Shown here one piece after another: positions 1-6,826 of a stretch of DNA of 8,832 nucleotides. Within the stretch, counting starts at the first letter, position 1, and the number at the start of each line of letters is the position of its first letter. Source of the stretch: Phycisphaerales bacterium (GTDB lineage Bacteria; Planctomycetota; Phycisphaerae; Tepidisphaerales; Tepidisphaeraceae); the NCBI GenBank assembly GCA_028288775.1, contig JAQGHP010000771.1, positions 1-8,832 of the forward strand, given 5' to 3'. The notes under the pieces are model-generated. The model saw nothing but the letters and a program-made list of their open reading frames with translations, made no database searches and had not been told where the DNA came from. The position numbers and the translations under genes are program-made.

Positions 1-781
1 GATGCACGAAAAAGAGCGAGATGGGCAGGAGCAGAATGAAGAACGGCGCCCTGCTCGAAGCAGTGATTCCAAGGAACGCACCGGCCAAAAGAATGGGCAA
101 CGTCCTCCGCCCGTCGACGGCGCGTATCACTATCGCCAGGGCCGTTGCGAAATATACGCCGTTTGCGACCAGGTCGCTGCCGCTCTTCATGTCGCCCAGC
201 ACCGTGGGCGTGGCCAGGAGCATGACGAGCGCCGCGGGGACCACCGGCGGGGTCATCGAGCGTCGCACTGTAAACAAGACTGCGACCATGACCCACGCCA
301 GATTCTGCCACCCGACGTCCGTCAGGAGCGCGAAGGGCATTCCCAGGAGAATGGAGCCGGGCCAGTTGCTGATTGTGTTGTTCCAGCCCAGGGAGGTGCC
401 GGTGCGGAAGTAATAGGGATACTGCCCGTGCGCGATCGCGTGCGCACCGAGTTCCAGGGCCTCGTCCCGGTCCCCGCCGACGGGTCCGCGGTTTAGCGGC
501 AGATTGCGGTGCAACACCACGCCCACGCCCGCGCCGACGACAAGAAGAGCGACCAGGCTTAGGGCGGCATGCCTCCGCGGCCCGATGGCCGCGAGAATTC
601 GCAAGGCAAGGAACCACAATACGACGAACGCCGCTCCGAACGCGGGCACGACCGGCCAGGGCAGCTTATGGTTCAGGATGGCGAACCCCGCCGCCATCGA
701 GATCACGAACCAAATGCTCGCGCCGTAACGGAGGGCCGAAGGGTGGTGGAACTTCAGGGGCTCTGACGTGCCGTTGGTCAT
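1..781 (-). CDS. Multi-pass membrane protein, GT-C glycosyltransferase-like (N-terminal part, cut by window edge)
   Basis: The minus strand is open from an ATG at 781 to the window edge, giving 260 residues with no stop. A GAGG ribosome binding site lies 7 bases before the ATG. The protein is strongly hydrophobic, with likely membrane segments around residues 19-37, 43-66, 73-90, 142-154, 160-170, 178-192 and 205-216. Between the third and fourth segments is a loop with an acidic GGDRDEAL motif (residues 102-109), then GQYPY (119-123) and NWPGSILLG (139-147). An acidic motif in the first large external loop followed by a G-x-x-PY motif is typical of GT-C fold glycosyltransferases and DUF2029-like mannosyltransferases, which transfer sugars from lipid-linked donors. 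The coding call is firm. The enzymatic assignment is inference from motifs and topology, since the C-terminal part is missing. The gene starts 69 bases after the tRNA on the same strand, with no visible terminator between them. Confidence 0.8.
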   Translation of the reverse strand, partial: MTNGTSEPLKFHHPSALRYGASIWFVISMAAGFAILNHKLPWPVVPAFGAAFVVLWFLALRILAAIGPRRHAALSLVALLVVGAGVGVVLHRNLPLNRGPVGGDRDEALELGAHAIAHGQYPYYFRTGTSLGWNNTISNWPGSILLGMPFALLTDVGWQNLAWVMVAVLFTVRRSMTPPVVPAALVMLLATPTVLGDMKSGSDLVANGVYFATALAIVIRAVDGRRTLPILLAGAFLGITASSRAPFFILLLPISLFFVH

Positions 782-850
782 CCAATTGCCTCGAGACCGA
801 CCCCCTTCGCCCCGACCCGCGTGAGATGAGTGATCGGCCCGATTTGGGAA

Positions 851-922
851 AGCGGGTGAAGGGAGTCGAACCCTCAACGTCAGGCTTGGAAAGCCTGCAC
901 TCTGCCATTGAGTTACACCCGC
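851..922 (-). tRNA. tRNA-Gly (anticodon TCC)
   Basis: The minus strand folds into a complete cloverleaf. The 7-bp acceptor stem is GCGGGTG/CACCCGC, with T as discriminator base. The anticodon stem CAGGC/GCCTG encloses the 7-base loop TTTCCAA, so the anticodon is TCC, reading GGA and probably GGG glycine codons. The T arm is GAGGG-TTCGACT-CCCTT, with one G-T pair at its base. The 3' CCA is not encoded (TTCCC follows the discriminator), so it must be added by CCA nucleotidyltransferase. Confidence 0.96.
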
Positions 923-934
923 GCAACTGAGGGT

Positions 935-962
935 ATCTTAAGCCCCGCCTTGGCGTGGTCAA
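935..962 (-). promoter_or_regulatory. Promoter of tRNA-Gly
   Basis: On the minus strand a -35 box TTGACC (957-962) and a -10 box TAAGAT (935-940) are separated by 16 bases. The -10 box ends 12 bases before the mature tRNA 5' end at 922, which leaves a short leader for RNase P to remove. This is a sigma-70-type arrangement close to consensus (5/6 and 4/6). Confidence 0.6.
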
Positions 963-1028
963 CTCTTTGGAATCGCGTATTCGCAGGGTCGCAGTGCCGT
1001 ACATCCTGCCGGGCGTGGGCTCCGCGCG

Positions 1029-2006
1029 TCAATCGTCGGAGGGGCGGGCGGTGCTCGTGTGGGCGCTGGGGGGACGGGCGGACGCGGCTTGGGGGCCGGC
1101 GAGGAGCGTGGCGTAAACTGCCCAGGCGACCCCGAGTGCGACGACGCCTATCAGGGCGAAGAGGGCGGGCTTGGGGAGTTGCCGTTTGTGCCACCGCTTG
1201 TCGTTGTCTGCGCCTTCCTTGCCGCTGCTGTTGAAAAGCTCTTTGACGGAAGCGACGAGTTTGCCGGGAAAGAATCCGCCGGTCGGCTTGGCGCTCGAGG
1301 GCCTTTCTTTAGTGGCAGGCAGCGGATTTCCCCTGGCGGCTTTCTTGGAAGCCGCCGGCGTAGCCTTCCGATCACGGGCGGCGGGGACGACGGCCGTGGA
1401 TGGAGTGAGCGAGGCACCCCATGATGTGGGGCCTCGATATTTCGGCGGCTGCGTCGCAGCGGCCGTGGTTGTGCCGGCGGGTGATTCATTCGTCTGCGCG
1501 GGGACGAGATCGTGAGCGGAGGGGTCGGCGGCTTCGAGGTAGTCGGCGGGGTTGGGGGCGAGTTCGCGCAGCATCTCGCGCATTTCACGGTCGGCGGTCT
1601 CGTCCACCGCAAGGCGGCGGGTGTCGCCCGATTCCAGTTCGCCGGGGCTGGGCGCGTCCTCCATTAAGGCGGCGAGCAACTCGTGTTCCTCGAGGGGCTT
1701 GGCGGCGGCGCGGCTCGCCGGGGCCTTGCTGCGGAAGGTGAGCTTTACGCCGCCCACCTGAATCACGTCCTCGTCTCGCAGCAACTGACACTCGACGCGG
1801 CGGCCACCGACAAGTGTTCCGTTCTTGCTCCCCAAGTCTGTGATCTGCCAACCTTCATGTGTGGGCTCGACGCGGCAGTGGCGGCGGGAAATTTCCGTGT
1901 CGGGGATCATCAGGTCACACTCGGCGATGCGCCCGATGACGATCGCTTTGGCGAGTTCATGCGTGCTCTGCTCTGTGCCACCGGTGGTTACGTGCAACCT
2001 CGCCAT
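1029..2006 (-). CDS. FHA-domain protein with C-terminal membrane anchor
   Basis: This 325-residue protein begins with a forkhead-associated domain, a phosphothreonine-binding module, at about residues 3-90. The hallmark residues are present: G25-R26, S40-R41-R42-H43 and N62-G63-T64. A long linker rich in Ala, Pro, Thr and Ser follows (about 100-265), then a basic stretch (KRWHKRQLPKP), one membrane segment (about 280-302) and a 23-residue tail. This suggests a cytoplasmic FHA domain tethered to the inner membrane by a near-C-terminal anchor. FHA proteins usually read out Ser/Thr kinase signalling, and such kinases are numerous in planctomycetes, but no kinase or phosphatase is in the window. 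The start at 2006 is preferred over the upstream ATG at 2069 because the conserved domain begins right after it and GGAAGA lies 7 bases before it; the 21 extra residues look non-conserved. The partner is unknown. Confidence 0.88.
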   Translation of the reverse strand: MARLHVTTGGTEQSTHELAKAIVIGRIAECDLMIPDTEISRRHCRVEPTHEGWQITDLGSKNGTLVGGRRVECQLLRDEDVIQVGGVKLTFRSKAPASRAAAKPLEEHELLAALMEDAPSPGELESGDTRRLAVDETADREMREMLRELAPNPADYLEAADPSAHDLVPAQTNESPAGTTTAAATQPPKYRGPTSWGASLTPSTAVVPAARDRKATPAASKKAARGNPLPATKERPSSAKPTGGFFPGKLVASVKELFNSSGKEGADNDKRWHKRQLPKPALFALIGVVALGVAWAVYATLLAGPQAASARPPSAHTSTARPSDD

Positions 2007-2254
2007 CGCAATGTCTTCCCGCGGCGCGGGACATTCGCCCGCGCGGCGCAACAGAAGGTAGCCGCGCAACGTAAAGGGAAGATTTCCTTTTCATTAAGTC
2101 GGCCCGCCATATGACGCAATTTCCTGAAACATTTCTTAACGCCGAATTCGCCGCAACTCTCCACTCCCATCATCCGACGCAAACATTGCAGGCCTACCTT
2201 TTGGACCTCGGCCATGGAAGTGCATCTCGTGGGAAAGTGGAAGGAGCTGTCGAA
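2007..2254. other. Divergent intergenic region between the FHA gene and the prepilin gene
   Basis: These 248 bases separate two divergently transcribed genes and should hold both promoters. The part at 2080-2160 is more AT-rich than its surroundings. I found no -35/-10 pair good enough to call on either strand. The reading frame of the prepilin gene stays open back to 2111, but that stretch lacks pilin features and I treat it as non-coding. Confidence 0.5.
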
Positions 2255-3277
2255 ATGAATCGTCGGAAAGCGTCGGGATTTACCCTCGTCGAGCTGCTTG
2301 TTGTCATCGGAATTATCGCGTTGTTGATGAGCATACTTTTGCCGGTCCTGGCCAAGGCCCGGGAGTCGGCGAACACCATCAAGTGCGCGTCGAACCTGCG
2401 CAGCGTTGGGCAGGGGATCCTGATGTACGCGGTGCAATTTAAGGATACGTTCCCGCCCGCGTACTTCTATGAGGGCATGACGATCGATACGGTGGCGAAG
2501 ACCGAGACCCCGGATTCGGCAACCGCCGGGTACGTGCACTGGTCGAGCTTTATCTACGGCGGGGTGTCGGGCAGGCCCGACTACAAGAACCTCGACGGCT
2601 GGGATGCATTCCGGTGCCCGACGATCAATCAGGGCGGCTTGTCCCCGACTAACACCTTCGACGCGAACCGTGACCCGGGCCAGTCGAATGACGACGGGTC
2701 GGTGATCGACCAGCAGGCGCCTCGCCTTGCGTACACGGCCAACCAGGCGATTTGCCCCCGCAACAAGTTCGTGATCGGGTTTCAGGGCGATACGGCACGG
2801 GTTGATAAATTCGTCAAGGTTGGGTCGGTACGAAATTCATCGAACACGATTCTTGCCACGGAGTGGAACCAGAACTGGCAGATCGTCGCGGATTCGGGGC
2901 ACGGCTCGGGTGGGGCAAATGTTTGCAAAAGCCACCGTCCGGTACACGGCTTCAAGATCATCGGCGGCGAGTTGAACGTCGAAACGGTCGGCGCCGACCC
3001 GTTCGGGGGCCGGCCGACGCTCGCACGCTGCCATCTCTCGGACCTGGCGGGGGACCCGCAACCGGGCGTGACGTCGAATACGCGGCTGGATTGGGTCGGC
3101 CGCAACCACGGGTATCCGTCGAAGAAGCTCGACGGCAGCGGGTTTGACCTGCGGACGACGAATTTCCTGTATTGCGACGGGCACGTGGAGACCAAAAGCA
3201 TTCGTGACACTTTTGCGCCGTTTCAATGGGGCGACGCGTTTTACTCGGTAGACGGGGGCGACGCGGTCGTGCCATGA
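2255..3277 (+). CDS. Prepilin-type (type II secretion/type IV pilin-like) protein with H-X-DG-like C-terminus
   Basis: The protein has 340 residues. The start at 2255 is set by a strong AAGGAG (2241-2246) 8 bases upstream and by the short basic leader MNRRKASG. Cleavage by prepilin peptidase is expected between G8 and F9, exposing the class III signal FTLVELLVVIGIIALLM, with the conserved Glu at +5 (E13) and a hydrophobic helix to about residue 30. The C-terminal half ends in NFLYCDGHVE (D308-G309), the hallmark of the planctomycete/verrucomicrobial prepilins with an H-X9-DG domain. Here the nearest preceding candidate His is H285, so the spacing is 22 residues. The protein should be a membrane-anchored pseudopilin assembling into a type II secretion-like or pilus-like fibre, with the globular domain outside. 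No secretion ATPase or peptidase gene is in the window, so assembly genes must be elsewhere. The next gene follows after 155 bases on the same strand. Function beyond the family is unknown. Confidence 0.93.
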   Translation: MNRRKASGFTLVELLVVIGIIALLMSILLPVLAKARESANTIKCASNLRSVGQGILMYAVQFKDTFPPAYFYEGMTIDTVAKTETPDSATAGYVHWSSFIYGGVSGRPDYKNLDGWDAFRCPTINQGGLSPTNTFDANRDPGQSNDDGSVIDQQAPRLAYTANQAICPRNKFVIGFQGDTARVDKFVKVGSVRNSSNTILATEWNQNWQIVADSGHGSGGANVCKSHRPVHGFKIIGGELNVETVGADPFGGRPTLARCHLSDLAGDPQPGVTSNTRLDWVGRNHGYPSKKLDGSGFDLRTTNFLYCDGHVETKSIRDTFAPFQWGDAFYSVDGGDAVVP

Positions 3278-3311
3278 CGGCGTAACGGGCAGTTCATTTC
3301 AATTCGGCACC

Positions 3312-3375
3312 CCGCATGTTTGCGGTGGCGCGTCGCGCCGGCTCGGGATGTTCCCGCCGCCGGGAGGAGATCCTC
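3312..3375 (+). promoter_or_regulatory. Hairpin-rich leader before the large surface-protein gene
   Basis: Consecutive inverted repeats occupy the gap between the prepilin gene and the next gene: CCGCA/TGCGG (3312-3325, 4-base loop), GGCGCG/CGCGCC (3327-3339) and two overlapping options around TCCCG at 3352-3356. That segment can pair with CGGGA upstream (3344-3348) or with CGGGA downstream (3361-3365), but not both. None is followed by a T run, so this is not a clear terminator. High GC makes short stems likely by chance, so a regulatory role is only a suggestion. Confidence 0.3.
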
Positions 3376-3387
3376 TGTCAAAACATC

Positions 3388-3415
3388 AGCGCCCCCCGGG
3401 AACGGATGGGGCGCT
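3388..3415 (+). promoter_or_regulatory. 8-bp hairpin just before the ribosome binding site of the large surface-protein gene
   Basis: AGCGCCCC (3388-3395) and GGGGCGCT (3408-3415) form a perfect 8-bp stem with a 12-base loop. It ends 4 bases before the AGGGAG ribosome binding site (3420-3425). No T run follows. It could stabilise the mRNA, gate translation, or be an operator. A comparable stem precedes the next gene. Confidence 0.4.
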
Positions 3416-3432
3416 TCGAAGGGAGAGAGATT

Positions 3433-6400
3433 ATGAATCGCAAGCAAACCCGCCCGCGGACGGTCCGCAGCGGCGCCCTGGCTGCCGCGGTTTTGGCGAC
3501 ACTCGTCGCAACTCCGGTGCTCCGCGCCGAGACTTCTCATAATACCAACGCCGGCGCGACTCAGAACGGAGCGTCCGGCGGTCAAAATAACAACGCCGTC
3601 ACGATTACGCTTAGCGGATCCACCGCGCTGAAGAATTTCACCACCAGCCCGTATATCACGCTGCTCAACCCCGGCAGTTCAATCACGCTGCCCAATGGGA
3701 TCGGCGGCGCGCTGACGACGTACTCGGCCCCCTCGGGTGCTACTACCAGCGTGCAGTTAGGGTCGGCGAATTTCACCGCGGCCGACAGCGCGTCGCTTAA
3801 CGGAAGCCCCGTCACCTTTCCATATAACGCGTCGACAGCCAACCAGGCGAACTGGCCGGACCAGCAGAACAACTCCGCGATCCGCCTCGAATGGCATGAG
3901 CAGGGTTCGGTCGAAGGCGTCCTGGAAATGGTGAACGACCAAATCGGCTATGCCGGTGGTGCGGCGGGGACGCCCCTCATCCCCACCTCGCTTCGCAACC
4001 CCGTCCTGGGCAACTCGATCATTAACGCCCCGGGCTCCAACACGAAGTTCTCCAATCCGGTGTGGGTGAACGGCACGACCTGGGACGGCACATCGGCCGC
4101 GAAAGTCGCCGGCTCTGCGCCGCGGAACGGCTTTAACCTCAGCACCGCGCAGTACAACACGTATTCCAACACGTCATACAACCTCGCCACCGGCCAGAGC
4201 GTCGAGGGCGGCATGAACCGCGTGCAGATGGCGATTTCCGACGTGCTCCCGATCCAGGGTTTTTCAGTCCCGGGCGCCGGCTCATTGACGGCAACCCCCG
4301 GCACCGCAGGCTACGGCCAGGGTAACGCCGCCGCGGGTCTGGTCGTCGGTTCGCTTCCCACCAACGGCCCTGCCATCCCGGGATCCTCCTGGAAGCTCCA
4401 GGCGACCGACAGCCTGAACATGAAGCAGACCACGATCGACCCACAAACCGGGGCCGCATACGCGCCCGGCGCCTGGAATAGCGCCGGACTTGGGAACCTG
4501 ACGAGCCGTTCGGTGGCCGTCACCGCGACGATGTTCGTCGCCAACCCCGGGACGGGGTTGGTGCAACTCAACCGCACCGACGCGCAGTGGCTTCAGACGA
4601 CAGGCCGCCTATCCAACGGCGCGACGTTCAACATGACCACCCGCGACGTCGGCTCGGGCACGCGCAACGTCGCGGCCCTCAGCACGGGGATCGACCCCAC
4701 GCTCGCGGTGGGCGTGAATGACTCGGGCAACGGCTACAACCTGACCGCCGGCCAGGATTCCGCCGCCCAGCTCGACATCGGGTCGCAGATGAAGTTCTCC
4801 AACAAGAGCTCGGGTGGCGGGCAGTTGCGGCCCACCGTCCAGAACAACCGCATGGCCGTCGGAACTTTGGGCCTTTCTGACGCCGTCGGCTTTACGGTCA
4901 ATACCTCGACCGTGCCGCTCCGCGCCCTGTCTTATTCGGATTCAACGGACGGCTCCAAGCCGTACGTCGCACCAGGCTTCTCCACCATCACCGACGGCAG
5001 CTACGCCATCTGGCAGACGGAGCAGTACGTCACAGTGAACGCGCCCAACGCCAACTACGGCACCGCCAACCCCGACATCAAGGGGGACAATCAAGGGAGC
5101 GTAAAGAGCTTCATCGCGAACATCCAGAACACGGTCGCCGGGTTCCCCTCCTCCAGCATCGCCAACCCCGCGGACGGGCTTCTCAACAAGGGTTTTGTAT
5201 TGCCTGAGATGATGCAGGTGAAGCAGTCCATGAACGGGGTCGGGACCACCAGTTCCAACCTGCCGCAGGACGGGGGCACGTATAACGATAATTTGCGCCA
5301 GGCGGTCATTAACACCCCGTCCTATAACAGCAAGTTTGCGAACGGAAACCCGACCACGGTCACCAGCGGGGCGGCGGGGGCCACCTATGGTCTTGCCGGT
5401 GACAACCAGGCCTCGTTCAACGGCACGATCCCCATCACTTCCGCGAACTATCTGTTCGGGAACTTCAACCAGAACGGCGTCCGCGACTTCAGCGCCATCA
5501 AGACCGCCCTCTATGCCGAGCAGGCGCTCCGCGCCGGGCCCGGCGTGAACTCGTTGAAGTTCGACAGCAACGGCAATGCTCTTAACGCGGGCGGGGTGAA
5601 CTCCACGAATGTCGTTGTTCCCTCCCCCTCGGACCCTGCCGTCAGCGTCGCCGGCCTCAATGCCATGAATGGCGGTGCTGGCGCAACCAAGGGCGACTTG
5701 ATCGTCCTGGGCGACCTCGCCGGCTCCGGCCGATTCGACGGCCAGAGCCTCTATCTCATGGCTCACAATGCGGCCCTTTCCGACTCCTCGGGCGCGGGGT
5801 ACACAAATGGCGCCCTCACCGCGGCGTCCGGCGCAAACCTCGACGCCCAGATTCGCAACGGCGTCCTGCGCAAGAACGACGCGCTGACCTACCTCGACCA
5901 GCACATCGCCCAAGGCGCCCCCGAACGCGTCGAGGCCCGCGCCGCCTACACCACCTACAACGCCAATGGCCAGAACCCCGTCGTCCACAACAATGACCCG
6001 AACGGCGTCAACGCCTTCAATAAGTTCGACGTCAACCGTGACGGAAACTACGACCGCACCGACGCGTCCATCGTCGACCATTTCCTGGGCAGCAATTACG
6101 CCACGCTTACGGATGCCCTATCCGCCACGCTCAACCAGGACCGCACCCTGGGCACCAACAGCCCGACCACGCTAACGATTCCCTTCAACCTCGTGGACGC
6201 CAAGCTCATCGACGGGGCGGGCACCACCATCAACTCCGCCGATCTGCAATCGATCACCTCGGACTTGATCACTCAGGGCAAGTTGCTGGCCGGCGACGCC
6301 AACTTCGACGGTCACGTTGACTTCAACGACTTCCTGATTCTCCAGCGGAACTTCGGCCACGCGGATATGCACTGGAGCACAGGCAATTTCGTGGGCGACC

Positions 6401-6594
6401 CGACTATTGACTTCAACGATTTCCTCGCCCTGCAGCGCAACTTCGGGCACAACTCGCTCACCAGCCAGCAGGCTGCGGAAGTCGCGGCGTTCGCCGCCGA
6501 CCCCACCGCTTCCGTCCCCGAGCCCGCATCGCTGGCCCTGGCCGGCTTCGGAGCCCTGGGCCTGCTGGCCCGGAGGCGAAGGAGTGCCCGTTAA
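3433..6594 (+). CDS. PstS-like substrate-binding surface protein with dockerin/EF-hand repeats and PEP-CTERM signal
   Basis: This 1053-residue exported protein has a Sec signal peptide (basic start, hydrophobic 14-30, likely cleavage after LRA at 32). The N-terminal 450 or so residues resemble a phosphate-binding-protein (PstS) fold: LSGSTAL near the mature start (60-66), EQGSVEGVLEMVNDQIGYA (156-174), ISDVLP, and TRDVGSGTRN (403-412), which resembles the R-x-D-G-S-G-T loop of PstS. A long Asn/Gly/Thr-rich region follows. FDVNRDGNYDRTD (from about 865) is an EF-hand-like loop, and GDANFDGHVDFNDF (954-967) is a good dockerin type I repeat with a degenerate second copy (986-1007). The C-terminus is a PEP-CTERM signal: VPEPASL (1028), a hydrophobic stretch and an RRRR cluster, expected to be processed by an exosortase. 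The start at 3433 is chosen for AGGGAG 7 bases upstream and the signal peptide; an upstream in-frame ATG at 3316 lacks both. The ligand is unproven. Confidence 0.92.
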   Translation: MNRKQTRPRTVRSGALAAAVLATLVATPVLRAETSHNTNAGATQNGASGGQNNNAVTITLSGSTALKNFTTSPYITLLNPGSSITLPNGIGGALTTYSAPSGATTSVQLGSANFTAADSASLNGSPVTFPYNASTANQANWPDQQNNSAIRLEWHEQGSVEGVLEMVNDQIGYAGGAAGTPLIPTSLRNPVLGNSIINAPGSNTKFSNPVWVNGTTWDGTSAAKVAGSAPRNGFNLSTAQYNTYSNTSYNLATGQSVEGGMNRVQMAISDVLPIQGFSVPGAGSLTATPGTAGYGQGNAAAGLVVGSLPTNGPAIPGSSWKLQATDSLNMKQTTIDPQTGAAYAPGAWNSAGLGNLTSRSVAVTATMFVANPGTGLVQLNRTDAQWLQTTGRLSNGATFNMTTRDVGSGTRNVAALSTGIDPTLAVGVNDSGNGYNLTAGQDSAAQLDIGSQMKFSNKSSGGGQLRPTVQNNRMAVGTLGLSDAVGFTVNTSTVPLRALSYSDSTDGSKPYVAPGFSTITDGSYAIWQTEQYVTVNAPNANYGTANPDIKGDNQGSVKSFIANIQNTVAGFPSSSIANPADGLLNKGFVLPEMMQVKQSMNGVGTTSSNLPQDGGTYNDNLRQAVINTPSYNSKFANGNPTTVTSGAAGATYGLAGDNQASFNGTIPITSANYLFGNFNQNGVRDFSAIKTALYAEQALRAGPGVNSLKFDSNGNALNAGGVNSTNVVVPSPSDPAVSVAGLNAMNGGAGATKGDLIVLGDLAGSGRFDGQSLYLMAHNAALSDSSGAGYTNGALTAASGANLDAQIRNGVLRKNDALTYLDQHIAQGAPERVEARAAYTTYNANGQNPVVHNNDPNGVNAFNKFDVNRDGNYDRTDASIVDHFLGSNYATLTDALSATLNQDRTLGTNSPTTLTIPFNLVDAKLIDGAGTTINSADLQSITSDLITQGKLLAGDANFDGHVDFNDFLILQRNFGHADMHWSTGNFVGDPTIDFNDFLALQRNFGHNSLTSQQAAEVAAFAADPTASVPEPASLALAGFGALGLLARRRRSAR

Positions 6595-6826
6595 ATCGTC
6601 CTGTTAAGTCTGGGAATTCGCGTAGTTTGAGCTCCTTGTCACCAAAACGAATAAGGCACAGCCCGTTAATAAAACGCACACTTTTGCTGGCGATCATCGG
6701 TCTGTGACACATGTGACCGGAGTTGAAAGTACGAATCTCCCTTCGCTTACTGCTGATGCACCTGATCTTTACAAACGATTCGCGGGATATGTATCCCGCA
6801 ATACCATTCGACTTAGGAGAAAGAAG
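6595..6826. other. Intergenic region between the two PEP-CTERM genes
   Basis: These 232 bases are clearly more AT-rich than the flanking genes, as expected for a promoter region of the second gene. No hairpin plus T run follows the first gene. Possible -35-like boxes (TTGAAA at 6723, TTTACA at 6768) have no convincing -10 partner. The clearest element is the inverted repeat at 6782-6799, listed separately. Confidence 0.4.
6782..6799 (+). promoter_or_regulatory. Perfect 8-bp inverted repeat before the second PEP-CTERM gene
   Basis: GCGGGATA (6782-6789) and TATCCCGC (6792-6799) are perfect inverted repeats separated by two bases. They lie 15 bases before the AGGAG ribosome binding site (6815-6819). 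As DNA this suits a dimeric-regulator operator; as RNA the two central pairs would open to give a 6-bp stem. It stands out in an AT-rich region, which makes chance less likely than in the GC-rich leader upstream. Confidence 0.45.

Noticed and set aside
2..930. Several plus-strand open frames in the first 930 bases
   Set aside because: They are Arg-rich shadows of the minus-strand membrane protein, whose hydrophobic segments and conserved motifs show the true frame; one also runs across the tRNA.
2111..2254. A 48-residue N-terminal extension of the prepilin
   Set aside because: It would place the class III signal in the middle of the protein; AAGGAG plus the short basic leader at 2255 is the expected arrangement.
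3305..3320. Sigma-54-like site (CGGCAC-N5-ATGT) before the PstS-like gene
   Set aside because: PEP-CTERM genes can be controlled by sigma-54 in some Proteobacteria, so I looked for it. The -24 GG is present but the -12 GC is GT, and no match is found before the other PEP-CTERM gene.
4942..6081. A 379-residue open frame on the minus strand
   Set aside because: It is antisense to the PstS-like/dockerin gene. Its translation is a Val/Gly/Asp-rich low-complexity string without domain features, as expected opposite GC-rich coding sequence.
6703..6717. Direct repeat TGTGAC-N3-TGTGAC, reminiscent of a CRP half-site
   Set aside because: A CRP site needs an inverted TCACA half at N6 spacing; this is a direct repeat of only 6 bases and could be chance.
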